A DNA stretch of 17,785 nt from assembly GCA_023142175.1 (NCBI GenBank), contig JAGLJX010000057.1, positions 1 through 17,785 on the forward strand. Direction: 5' to 3'. Every line of letters begins with the position of its first letter. Within the stretch, counting starts at the first letter, position 1. Below the pieces are notes generated by a model. That model had not been told where the DNA came from and did no database searches. It saw only the letters and a list, made by a program, of their open reading frames with translations. Shown here piece after piece: positions 1-7,407 of this stretch. The DNA is from Emcibacter sp. Lineage in GTDB: Bacteria > Pseudomonadota > Alphaproteobacteria > Sphingomonadales > Emcibacteraceae. The translations under genes were made by a program, and so were the position numbers.

Positions 1-12
1 TGACTTAAATAA

Positions 13-42
13 AAAGGCGGACTTTAAAAAAAGCCCGCCTTT
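13..42 (-). terminator. Rho-independent terminator of the TonB-dependent receptor gene
   Basis: An 8-bp stem (AAAGGCGG at 13-20 pairs with CCGCCTTT at 35-42) is extended inward, after one A/C mismatch, by four more pairs (22-25 with 30-33). Read on the minus strand it lies 14 bp after the receptor stop codon (TAA, 57-59) and runs into a T-rich tail (positions 15 down to about 8). This is the classic intrinsic terminator layout for the minus strand. It could also work weakly for plus-strand transcripts entering from the left, but the T tract favours the minus strand. Confidence 0.85.
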
Positions 43-56
43 GAAAGTTTATAGAC

Positions 57-2402
57 TTAGAAACGTGTTCTTACATCGATACCAATTGTCCGTGGACGGT
101 TGGTTACGATACGAGGACGACCGGGCATTTCCGCCGCAATATTCCGGCTATCTGCCATATTTGCATGCTCGTCTGTCACATTATCAACAAACAAAGTGAT
201 TTCCCAAGCATCACGGATCACACCGGCTCTTAAATTAAGCGCTGTCCAGGAAGGACGGGGGCGTAATTCACCGTTATTTGTGCTTACGCTTTCACCATAA
301 TGGTTGAAATCGCCACGTAGAATGCCTTCCATATCACCGGATAATGGGAAGATATATTCACCTGATGCGGCAACTGTCCACTTGGGCACACCTTGGATTA
401 AGGAACCCGCATCAAGGAAGCCATCAGGGCCACGCTCGGTAATTTTGGCATCGGCATAACCCAATGCAAAGGTTAATGTCAGGCCATCAACAGGTGCGGC
501 CATCATTTCAAACTCAAAACCTTTAACTTCGGCTGCACCAGCATTCAACTGAACCTGAAAGCCACAACCCAATCTATTTTGCTGAATGATATTGTCCCAC
601 TTGATCCAGTAGGCCGCCGCATTCAGTGATACGCGATTGTCTGCAAATGTTGACTTAAAGCCTGCCTCATAACTCCATAATGAATCGGAATCATAGGTTC
701 TGTGGGCTGTTCTGTAAGCGGTATGAGCTTCCAGACCAACACCGGCAAGGTCATCAAGTTCCGCAGAACATAGATCTTCCGGCAGAGCGCCGTTCACGCC
801 ACCAATACGATAACCTTTGGAAGCCGACGCATAGACGTCAAAATTCTCATTAACGTTGGCTTGCACAAGAACCTTGGGGTTAAAGCCAGATTCAGATGTT
901 TCCCCCAGTGCTGAGGTGGCGCCACTATTGGCAAAGCCATCAGAGACGATATCCGCATCGGTTTCCGTTTTAAAATAACGTCCGCCCGCTGTGATGGAAA
1001 TCTTATCTGAAACATCAAAGGTAATCTCGCCAAATGCTGCATATTCTTTGGTATTAAAGAAGTTGTCGGTGACAAAAATCATATCACCGGGCCAAATATC
1101 AATTGGGCCGCCAATTTCAGGAATTCCCGTCGTAACAACATTTACCGCCTCATTCATACCAGGCATGAAAGAAGGTGGATATTGAAGGTGATTTTTGGTT
1201 CTCTGATAAAAGATACCCGCCGTAAACTGGAGAGGCCCTTCAAGTTCAGAGGTATAACGCGTTTCATGCGAGAAAGATGTGAAGGCCTCACTCTCGGAAA
1301 GCGGCGATTCTATAGGATCAATGGGAAAACCAATCACCGCATTAAACAAGAAATGAAGAAAATGTGACATTTCCTCATTTTCATTAAGGTACCGATCAAA
1401 ATATGATGTCGTTGATACAAGCGACCCACTATCCATATCTGCATTTATTGTACCACTGACCAACCACCAACGGTCCGTACCTGCCTCTTCGGTATCAAAG
1501 AAACGCGGTTGGGTGAAATTGTCAGGTGTATTATCCGCAAACGGTAAGCCATCGGCATCAATTTTCTGATACATAACTTTTGGGGTAAATGTTATATTCT
1601 CAGCTACCTGAGCCTTGGCAACTAATTGAAAGCCACCATATGTTTCATCATCTACATTTTCATTGTCTTCAAATTCCGGTGCGGTATTTACAATCGTTGC
1701 ACCGGTTTGGGCATTAACCCACTCAGGCTGATACACCCGATCAAAAATACCTGAATTCTGACCAAAATAAGCAGTCGCACGAACCGCCAGCTTATCCTCA
1801 ATCACCGGCAGGTTAACGGAGGCATCAACTGACCAGTTGATATCACCTTCTTTGACCGTGGACAAAGTCGCGTGGGCAGAACCAGAGGTTCCATCAAAAT
1901 CAGGCTGTTGTGTAATCAGACGAATTGTGCCGCCCATGGAACGTGCGCCATACAATGACCCTTGCGGACCACGAAGCACTTCAATGCGGGCAACATCAAT
2001 CACCCGTGGCTGAATGGATGCGGGCAGGGGGGTGTCATCAATATAAAATCCGGTGGTATTATCACCAAAAACGCCGCGAATAGCGGGTGAGTTGGAATTG
2101 AAACGGCCATCCGATTCATTACCAAACCCAAGGTTTGGAACCCTAACCGCGAAATCGGAAAAACCCGTCGCACCCATTCTTTCCAGATCCTGTGCGCCAA
2201 TGGCTGTCACAGCCATACCGGCTTCCTGCAGGGTCTGTTCTCTTTTGGAAGCTGTAATTACTATTTCTTCTAGGCCGCCAAATGCTTTTTCATCTTCTTC
2301 TGCAGCTATTGTTGGCGCCGCACTCCCCGCAGCTATCAATGCTGCTAAACAGGTTGTTCCTGTAAGTTTTTTCCACATTGTGGATTTTATAGTCTCCCGC
2401 AT
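57..2402 (-). CDS. TonB-dependent outer-membrane receptor
   Basis: This 781-residue protein is an outer-membrane beta-barrel that imports a ligand with energy from TonB-ExbBD. A signal peptide spans about residues 1-34 (two Lys, a hydrophobic stretch, then APTIAA). A TonB-box-like segment EEIVITA is at 45-51, followed by the plug domain with the conserved VLRGPQGSLYGARSMGGTI segment. The rest alternates as barrel strands and ends in the aromatic residue Phe, as expected for BamA recognition. I chose the ATG at 2402 because GGAGAGG lies just upstream; the frame stays open 50 codons further, to an ATG at 2552, but without signal-peptide character. Subfamily features resemble the large catabolic receptors of alphaproteobacteria and sphingomonads, not classical siderophore receptors. 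The ligand is unknown. The neighbouring AraC regulator and aromatic-type monooxygenase suggest an organic substrate. The gene ends in a strong terminator. Confidence 0.93.
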   Translation of the reverse strand: MRETIKSTMWKKLTGTTCLAALIAAGSAAPTIAAEEDEKAFGGLEEIVITASKREQTLQEAGMAVTAIGAQDLERMGATGFSDFAVRVPNLGFGNESDGRFNSNSPAIRGVFGDNTTGFYIDDTPLPASIQPRVIDVARIEVLRGPQGSLYGARSMGGTIRLITQQPDFDGTSGSAHATLSTVKEGDINWSVDASVNLPVIEDKLAVRATAYFGQNSGIFDRVYQPEWVNAQTGATIVNTAPEFEDNENVDDETYGGFQLVAKAQVAENITFTPKVMYQKIDADGLPFADNTPDNFTQPRFFDTEEAGTDRWWLVSGTINADMDSGSLVSTTSYFDRYLNENEEMSHFLHFLFNAVIGFPIDPIESPLSESEAFTSFSHETRYTSELEGPLQFTAGIFYQRTKNHLQYPPSFMPGMNEAVNVVTTGIPEIGGPIDIWPGDMIFVTDNFFNTKEYAAFGEITFDVSDKISITAGGRYFKTETDADIVSDGFANSGATSALGETSESGFNPKVLVQANVNENFDVYASASKGYRIGGVNGALPEDLCSAELDDLAGVGLEAHTAYRTAHRTYDSDSLWSYEAGFKSTFADNRVSLNAAAYWIKWDNIIQQNRLGCGFQVQLNAGAAEVKGFEFEMMAAPVDGLTLTFALGYADAKITERGPDGFLDAGSLIQGVPKWTVAASGEYIFPLSGDMEGILRGDFNHYGESVSTNNGELRPRPSWTALNLRAGVIRDAWEITLFVDNVTDEHANMADSRNIAAEMPGRPRIVTNRPRTIGIDVRTRF

Positions 2403-2615
2403 GGTCCTCTCCTCTATAGGGGTTAAATATTCTATTATGGTTATTATTTTTTCATATGTTAACACTATATATTCCGTATTCTCTTGTCTGAGCGCGCCAG
2501 TAAAAGTGTTTTTAAGTGACAATACAGCCGTTCTATGACCCATTTCGGACACTGAACGTCTTTACATCAAAACGTCACGGATATCTTAGCTATACATTGA
2601 AATATCACTTTTACA

Positions 2616-2627
2616 TTGCATATGCAA
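2616..2627. promoter_or_regulatory. Perfect 12-bp palindrome, possible operator
   Basis: TTGCATATGCAA is a perfect inverted repeat in the 247-bp gap between the AraC-type regulator stop and the receptor start. It is too short and lacks a T tract, so it is not a convincing terminator for the regulator gene. Its position upstream of the receptor gene is compatible with a regulator-binding site. AraC proteins usually bind direct repeats, so the AraC neighbour is not an obvious partner. I see no clear -35/-10 pair for the receptor in this gap. Confidence 0.3.
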
Positions 2628-2649
2628 CATAATAAAATACGGTCTAACC

Positions 2650-3588
2650 TTATACAGCCAGCCTATATTGTCGGGGGGAGAGGCCGAATTCCTGACGGAA
2701 AGTACGGCTGAAGTGGGCGGCATCATTAAAGCCCCAATGAAAAGCAATCTGGATGATGCTCTGATCTGAAAAATGTTTGTTGGCCAGTTGCCTACGCGCC
2801 TCGGACAGGCGACGCTTGCGGACCCATTCACCGAATGATACGCCGTCGCCCTTAAACAAACGGTGCAGGTGACGTGTGGATATGCCGCTCAGCTCCGCTG
2901 CCATCGTTGGTGACAGGCAGGGGTCGGTGAGATTTTGTTCGATGATTTGCCGGATTTGGGAAAGCTGACGGGCCTTTATGTCCAGCACCCTGTCCGGCGA
3001 ATAGCCCCGCAGTGTTGCGCTGAGAAAATTAAGCAGAGCTTCACGGACCGCCGGATAGTCCTGTTCGCCAATGCAGGATGCCTCATTATAGGTGGAGGCC
3101 AGAAAATCCCGGATTACAGCGCCCATGCCTGAAACACCAGAGATTGTCTGCGCGGCCTCTATATGGCCGTAGGGCAGACAGGATTCCAGTGTTTCCCGTG
3201 GGATATGCAGTGATATCTGTTTCATAAAACCATCATAGCTAAATTCTGAAGGATGGCCGGAATCGATTAAAGCCATGTCACCCGGCTCCAGAAAGGCTTC
3301 GTTATTTCGCTGTGACAATACGGCGCGGCCCTTCGTCTGCATGATCAGGAAACAATATTTGTCATCGCCCTGTGCTATCTGTTTGCGGGAACGGATAATT
3401 TTTTCCGCATTCACCGAAATTCCCGCCACATCAAAACCACCAATATTACGTAGTTCTATCTTGCCCTTGAATTTGGACCAGTCGCTGGAAATAGTCTCAA
3501 AACCGCCGCAGACATTCATCAGCGACTGTGACCAGTGATCGGCACGATCATCTGGGGCTACCATTTCAATAGGATAACTTGTTTCCAT
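2650..3588 (-). CDS. AraC family transcriptional regulator, FeaR/QhpR-like architecture
   Basis: This 312-residue protein has an N-terminal AraC-binding-like sensor domain (about 30-190, including the LEPGDMALIDSG turn typical of the FeaR group). A C-terminal AraC DNA-binding domain spans about 210-312 and has two helix-turn-helix units: LSPTMAAELSGISTRHLHRL near 225-244, and the second near 278-310 ending in the hallmark FGLSPRQYR. The start at 3588 is preceded by GGGAG. FeaR-type proteins activate aromatic-amine and aromatic-acid catabolism, and the qhp amine dehydrogenase regulator QhpR is also of AraC type, so a link to the qhp-like genes nearby is attractive but inferred. It sits between the monooxygenase operon and the receptor gene, co-oriented with both, and has its own promoter. 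Its effector cannot be read from sequence. Confidence 0.9.
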   Translation of the reverse strand: METSYPIEMVAPDDRADHWSQSLMNVCGGFETISSDWSKFKGKIELRNIGGFDVAGISVNAEKIIRSRKQIAQGDDKYCFLIMQTKGRAVLSQRNNEAFLEPGDMALIDSGHPSEFSYDGFMKQISLHIPRETLESCLPYGHIEAAQTISGVSGMGAVIRDFLASTYNEASCIGEQDYPAVREALLNFLSATLRGYSPDRVLDIKARQLSQIRQIIEQNLTDPCLSPTMAAELSGISTRHLHRLFKGDGVSFGEWVRKRRLSEARRQLANKHFSDQSIIQIAFHWGFNDAAHFSRTFRQEFGLSPRQYRLAV

Positions 3589-3646
3589 AGGCTCCCTACA
3601 TATTCCAATGGTCTTTTTTCAAGACTAAATCTTCGTATTTTCAGGA

Positions 3647-3675
3647 ATGTTAGCAAATGTAGCTCACATCGTCAA
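3647..3675 (-). promoter_or_regulatory. Predicted sigma-70-type promoter of the AraC regulator gene
   Basis: On the minus strand TTGACG (3675-3670) is separated by exactly 17 bp from TAACAT (3652-3647). That places a transcription start near 3640, about 50 nt before the AraC start codon. The hexamers match the consensus at 5 of 6 and 4 of 6 positions. It lies in the 104-bp gap after the DUF2783 stop, so the regulator can be expressed independently of the upstream operon. No convincing terminator separates the two genes, and readthrough is possible. Confidence 0.55.
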
Positions 3676-3692
3676 TTAGAGCTCGATTCACC

Positions 3693-3878
3693 TCACCCTC
3701 TGGCTAGAAGCATGGCTTCGGAAAGTGTTTCCTGATCGCCAATATGATTTGCCATAATCAGAATCAGCTTGGCATTCATCAATTGCACATCGTCCTCACT
3801 CATGTCGCGCTGCATATCAATCAGTTCCTGATAAAAATCATCGGGGCGGGCAATATTTGCTTTCAAATTCAGTGCCAT
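3693..3878 (-). CDS. DUF2783 domain small protein
   Basis: This 61-residue acidic, helical protein matches the DUF2783 family, which is about 60 residues long: an N-terminal NIARPDDFYQELIDMQRDMS segment, then a helix with LMNAKLILIMANHIGDQETL. Family members are typically encoded beside FAD-dependent aromatic monooxygenases, as here. The start is supported by AGGAG six bases before the ATG. That Shine-Dalgarno overlaps the TAG stop of the monooxygenase gene, so the two are probably translationally coupled. The function is not established. A helper or stabilising partner of the monooxygenase would fit the context, but this is an inference. It has no signal peptide or membrane segment. Confidence 0.85.
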   Translation of the reverse strand: MALNLKANIARPDDFYQELIDMQRDMSEDDVQLMNAKLILIMANHIGDQETLSEAMLLARG

Positions 3879-3887
3879 GATATTCTC

Positions 3888-5507
3888 CTATGCTTGACCA
3901 GTTGTGCGCGCAATGGCAGCAATAATTTTTGTCTTATCAAATGTCCGCCAGCGAGCGGCAACATGGCTGTCGGGCCTGATCAGATAAACCGCGCCCTTAT
4001 CCCCGCCATATCGGGTGGTCAGCAGACCCTGAGCATCTTCAAACTGCTCACCAACGGTGATCACCTCAGCAGAAATTTCGCCAAAACTGACCGCTGACTG
4101 TGCGGGCTTGTCGCCAAAAACCAGAACCGTAAAACCATCGCCCAGTTGGTTAAGCAACCAGCCATCTTCGCCGCCCTTAATAATAGGAGCATCGATACAA
4201 TTTGTTCCCGGACTTATACCGCCCGCAAACTCATCCCCATCCGCCGTATTCAATGACGAATTAACGTAAGGGGTCGGGGTGGACAATCGGCCACTATTAA
4301 CCAGAGGCCGCGCGAAATCATATTTTTTCGATAATTCCAGAACCGCATCACGGAAATAGCGGCTGGCCCGGTTTTTCGGCGTGATAAAGTCAGTAGAGCG
4401 GGTGGAATTAAGCAGATTATCATCGGCAGCAAAGGCCCGTTCCTCATCATAACTGTCAATCAGGCTGTCGGGTGCCTTACCCTCCATAACAAGTTTCAGC
4501 TTCCAGATCAGATTATCAATATCCTGTATCCCCGTATTGGCCCCGCGTGCGCCAAAGGGTGATACCTGATGGGCGGCATCACCGGCAAAAAGGATGCGAT
4601 TATAGCGGAAGTTATCAATGCGACGACAGGCGAACTGATAGATGGAAACCCATTCCAGTTCAAATTCCGTGCCGTGTCCCAGCATGGCCTTAATCAGCGG
4701 GATAACATTTTCCGGCTTTGTAGCCTCTTTCGGGTCCACATCCCAGCCCATCTGAAAATCAAGCCGCCAGACATCGTCCGATTGTTTATGGAGCAATGCC
4801 GACTGGTTCTTATGAAACAGGGGATCAAACCAGAACCAGCGTTCGGTGGGAAAATCCGCTTTCATCACCACATCGGCAATCAGGAAGCGATCCTGAAAGA
4901 ACTGTCCGGTGAAGGAGGCATGAACCATATCGCGTATATTGCTGCTCGCCCCGTCACAGGCGATTACCCAGTCGCTCTCCATTGTGAATACCCCGTCCGG
5001 TGTTTCCACCTGCAGAGCAGTATAGTCATCATGCTGGGTCAGGCTGATTATTTTATGCTTCCACCGCAGGTCGATCAGGTCGCTATGCTTGAGCACCTCA
5101 TCCACCAGAAATTCTTCACAGTAATATTGTTGAAGATTAGTGATGGCGGGCATTTTATGGCCTTCTTCAGGCAGCAGGTCGAACTCGTAAGCCAGATCTT
5201 CCTTAAAGAAAACCTTGCCCAATTTCCAGCTGATACCCTTTTCAACCACCCGATCTGCCACACCGAGCCGGTCCCATATTTCCAAGGGCCGCTTGGCATA
5301 ACATACGGCGCGCGAGCCAATGCTTACCGTATTATTATCATCCATAACAATCACCGGAATACCGCGCTTGGCACAATCCAGTGCGGCGGTCAGCCCGATC
5401 AGGCCCGCACCGATGACAACAACAGGATGTCTTTTGATGGTGCCGGTGTTTTTCTGATCTTCTGACTGGACATAGTCATATTCAGGCCATGTATATGTAC
5501 TTAACAT
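3888..5507 (-). CDS. FAD-dependent monooxygenase, PheA/TfdB (aromatic hydroxylase) type
   Basis: This 539-residue group A flavoprotein hydroxylase should use NAD(P)H and O2 to hydroxylate an aromatic ring in the cytoplasm. The dinucleotide motif VIGAGLIG is at 31-38, the DG motif at ACDGASSNIR (D185-G186) and the GD motif at LFAGDAAHQVSPFGARGAN (G309-D310). The C-terminal thioredoxin-like tail (about 400-539), ending in RWRTFDKTKIIAAI, fits the longer PheA/MhpA-like branch. I chose the ATG at 5507: AGGA precedes it, and the 11 extra codons up to 5540 lie inside the MBL gene. The Shine-Dalgarno overlaps the TAG stop of the MBL gene, and the DUF2783 gene follows after 9 bp. The substrate is not known. 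Relatives act on phenols, 3-hydroxyphenylpropionate or polyketide rings. Confidence 0.9.
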   Translation of the reverse strand: MLSTYTWPEYDYVQSEDQKNTGTIKRHPVVVIGAGLIGLTAALDCAKRGIPVIVMDDNNTVSIGSRAVCYAKRPLEIWDRLGVADRVVEKGISWKLGKVFFKEDLAYEFDLLPEEGHKMPAITNLQQYYCEEFLVDEVLKHSDLIDLRWKHKIISLTQHDDYTALQVETPDGVFTMESDWVIACDGASSNIRDMVHASFTGQFFQDRFLIADVVMKADFPTERWFWFDPLFHKNQSALLHKQSDDVWRLDFQMGWDVDPKEATKPENVIPLIKAMLGHGTEFELEWVSIYQFACRRIDNFRYNRILFAGDAAHQVSPFGARGANTGIQDIDNLIWKLKLVMEGKAPDSLIDSYDEERAFAADDNLLNSTRSTDFITPKNRASRYFRDAVLELSKKYDFARPLVNSGRLSTPTPYVNSSLNTADGDEFAGGISPGTNCIDAPIIKGGEDGWLLNQLGDGFTVLVFGDKPAQSAVSFGEISAEVITVGEQFEDAQGLLTTRYGGDKGAVYLIRPDSHVAARWRTFDKTKIIAAIARTTGQA

Positions 5508-5518
5508 TGCATTATTTC

Positions 5519-6472
5519 CTAACCTTCGAGGTCCAGCCACATTTGTTTGTCCCGTTCTGCGGTCCAGATACGCGGATCACGGATGCCCTGACATTCATCA
5601 TAAGCACGGGTCACATCAAAGGGCAGACAATGTTCAAAAATCACCCAGTGACCATATTTAGGCGCCAATAGCTCCATCGTTGCCTTATAGGTGCTGTTCA
5701 GATCCATGCCCTTTGCCTGACATGACTTGACCGAGCCATACATATCGCTGATAAAAGCGCGGGTTTCGGTCAGACCCTTAAGGCATTGTTCCGCCGACAT
5801 AAGCGCATCCCCACGACCGGGAACCAGTTTTTCAGGCTTCATCGCCACAAGATTATCCAATGTAGCCGGCCAGTCTTCAAGATAGGCGTCGCCCGTATAG
5901 GGGGTCGCACCAAATTCAACCAGATCACCACTGAACAACACTTTGTCCTGTGGCAGCCATGCTATGGTATCGCCCTTGGTATGACCACGGCCAACCTGTT
6001 TCAGCTGCACTTCCACGGACCCTAACCAAATGGTCATTTCACCTTTGAAGGTCTGTGTCGGCCATGTGAGACCAGGCACGCTTTCAATGGCATCAAACAG
6101 GCGCGGGAAACGTTCATATTCAGATTTATAATCCTGCTCGCCGCGCTCGACGATCAAATCCCGCGTATCCATGCTTGAAATAATATGCTCCGGCTCATAT
6201 CCCGATGCGCCCAAAACCCGCACAGCGTGATAATGGGTCAGCACAACATATTTAATAGGTTTATCAGTTACAGTGCGGATTTGATCAATCACCAACTGAG
6301 CCATCACGGGTGTTGCCTGAGTATCCAGAACCATGACACAATCATCGCCGATAATCACACCAGTATTAGGATCGCCTTCTGCGGTAAAGGCATAGGCATG
6401 ATCAGACAATTTAGTAAAAGTGATTTTCTTTTCTTCCATATCGGCCTGTGAGGCAAATTTCTTTTCAGTCAT
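5519..6472 (-). CDS. Metallo-beta-lactamase-fold hydrolase with a reduced metal site
   Basis: This 317-residue cytosolic protein has the MBL fold: an early strand pair IIGDDCVMVLDTQ (40-52), the metal loop at 79-85, GRGHTKGD (H164) and LFSGDLVEF (D183). The usual HxHxDH motif is THYHAVR here. H80 and H82 are kept, but the Asp and His that bind the second metal are V84 and R85, and the last ligand position reads PGRGD (R220) in place of PGHG. At most one metal site (H80, H82, H164, D183) should therefore form. I believe relatives with HYHAVRVLGAS form a distinct subgroup, so this need not be decay. It is the first gene of the MBL-monooxygenase-DUF2783 operon and may hydrolyse a product such as an ester or lactone. 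Upstream AGGAAA is rather far (about 9 bases) from the ATG. Confidence 0.85.
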   Translation of the reverse strand: MTEKKFASQADMEEKKITFTKLSDHAYAFTAEGDPNTGVIIGDDCVMVLDTQATPVMAQLVIDQIRTVTDKPIKYVVLTHYHAVRVLGASGYEPEHIISSMDTRDLIVERGEQDYKSEYERFPRLFDAIESVPGLTWPTQTFKGEMTIWLGSVEVQLKQVGRGHTKGDTIAWLPQDKVLFSGDLVEFGATPYTGDAYLEDWPATLDNLVAMKPEKLVPGRGDALMSAEQCLKGLTETRAFISDMYGSVKSCQAKGMDLNSTYKATMELLAPKYGHWVIFEHCLPFDVTRAYDECQGIRDPRIWTAERDKQMWLDLEG

Positions 6473-6488
6473 GATTTCATATTTCCTG

Positions 6489-6527
6489 ATTTAGATATTT
6501 TACAATTTAGATATTATTATAGATATT
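6489..6527. repeat. Three TAGATATT direct repeats upstream of the MBL operon
   Basis: The 53-bp gap between the LuxR gene and the MBL gene is almost filled by direct repeats. ATTTAGATATT occurs exactly at 6489-6499 and 6505-6515 (16-bp period), and TAGATATT recurs at 6520-6527, overlapping the LuxR stop codon. On the coding (minus) strand these read AATATCTA. Regularly spaced direct repeats directly before an operon suggest a regulator-binding array, most simply for the LuxR-type protein encoded next door. The region is very AT-rich, so low-complexity drift is an alternative. The repeats sit within about 55 bp of the start codon and could overlap the promoter. Confidence 0.5.
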
Positions 6528-7398
6528 AAACAATATTACGTCTGTCCTCATAGATAGGGACAAATTCAAGATACAGACTAAAAAGCTCATTCTGGGAAGA
6601 AATGCCGAGCTTGCCATAGGCCCGCTTGCGATAGGTATGAATGGTTGATATGGCAACCTTCAGATCAAGGGATATGGCCTCGGATGTTAGTCCCTGCAAA
6701 ATCCTGAAGCAAACCTGCTGTTCCCGGTCTGTTAAATTGGCAAAAACCTCATTTTTGGCATCCAGAAGATTGGCGGATGCATCGGCGGTACGACTCAGCG
6801 GCACTTGGGTGATGATCGGGTCGGGATGGATTTCTTTTTCTTTCAGCCCCCAAAGGCGGGAATGTTTAAAAATCAGATTGGTCAGGATGGGCAATATCCG
6901 CGACAGTTCCTCAAATTCCCGGCGCTCAAACCGACCACTTTCTTCCAGACGGTAAAAACTGCAATAAATAGTATATTTGCGGGTCTGTAATAGGCTGGAG
7001 ACTTTATCCACCAGACCGGTATCGGTGAAAAACCGGGCCTTATAACCCGCATCGTAATCCGCCGCCGGGGTTTGAGGCAAAAGCGTCACCCGGGTGTCAT
7101 CGGGCCTTGGCAATGATTCCCCCACAGCACCAAGCTTCGGATCACGAACATGAAAGCGCTCCGTATAGGCCTTGGCGAGAGAACGGCAAATGTCGTCACT
7201 CAATTTGCTTTTAGTGAAAAGATGAGCGGTTGTACCATCATTATTATTGATAAAAACCACACAATGATCCACCCGCACCACCGCATTGACCAGATCAAAC
7301 AGGCTGTCTTCAAATTCAGCACGGCCCAGCTTGGCGATGGTCTTGTTCAATCTGATCAACCAGTCTTCTGATCCTGCGATGGAGATATTTTTCGACAT
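6526..7398 (-). CDS. LuxR-type (FixJ/NarL helix-turn-helix) transcriptional regulator
   Basis: This 290-residue protein ends in a GerE/LuxR DNA-binding domain (about 220-278): LTDREQQVCFRILQGLTSEA followed by the recognition helix region AISTIHTYRKRAYGKLGISS. The N-terminal 190 residues have no receiver Asp pattern or recognisable autoinducer pocket. They look like a GAF/PAS-like sensor fold, with DHCVVFINN and YTIYCSFYRLEESGRF strands, but the assignment is loose. The ATG at 7398 has AGGGCGG upstream, overlapping the TAG stop of qhpE, so it is the last gene of the qhpG-F-E operon. It lies directly before the MBL-monooxygenase operon and the TAGATATT repeats, which makes it a candidate regulator of that operon. 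Confidence 0.85.
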   Translation of the reverse strand: MSKNISIAGSEDWLIRLNKTIAKLGRAEFEDSLFDLVNAVVRVDHCVVFINNNDGTTAHLFTKSKLSDDICRSLAKAYTERFHVRDPKLGAVGESLPRPDDTRVTLLPQTPAADYDAGYKARFFTDTGLVDKVSSLLQTRKYTIYCSFYRLEESGRFERREFEELSRILPILTNLIFKHSRLWGLKEKEIHPDPIITQVPLSRTADASANLLDAKNEVFANLTDREQQVCFRILQGLTSEAISLDLKVAISTIHTYRKRAYGKLGISSQNELFSLYLEFVPIYEDRRNIV

Positions 7399-7407
7399 AT
7401 GTCCGCC

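Noticed and set aside
2053..2538. Plus-strand open frame of 161 codons across the receptor 5' end
   Set aside because: It is antisense to the receptor signal peptide and plug region, and its translation shows no domain.
2403..2552. Fifty-codon N-terminal extension of the TonB-dependent receptor
   Set aside because: It lacks signal-peptide character, and the ATG at 2402 has a strong GGAGAGG site immediately upstream.
3610..3626. Hairpin GTCTT/AAGAC as terminator of the DUF2783 operon
   Set aside because: The stem is only about 5 bp, is not followed by a T tract on the minus strand, and lies downstream of the predicted AraC promoter.
4569..5465. Plus-strand open frame of 298 codons
   Set aside because: It lies entirely antisense to the FAD monooxygenase, whose motifs (GAGLIG, DG, GD) are intact; the antisense product shows no recognisable domain.
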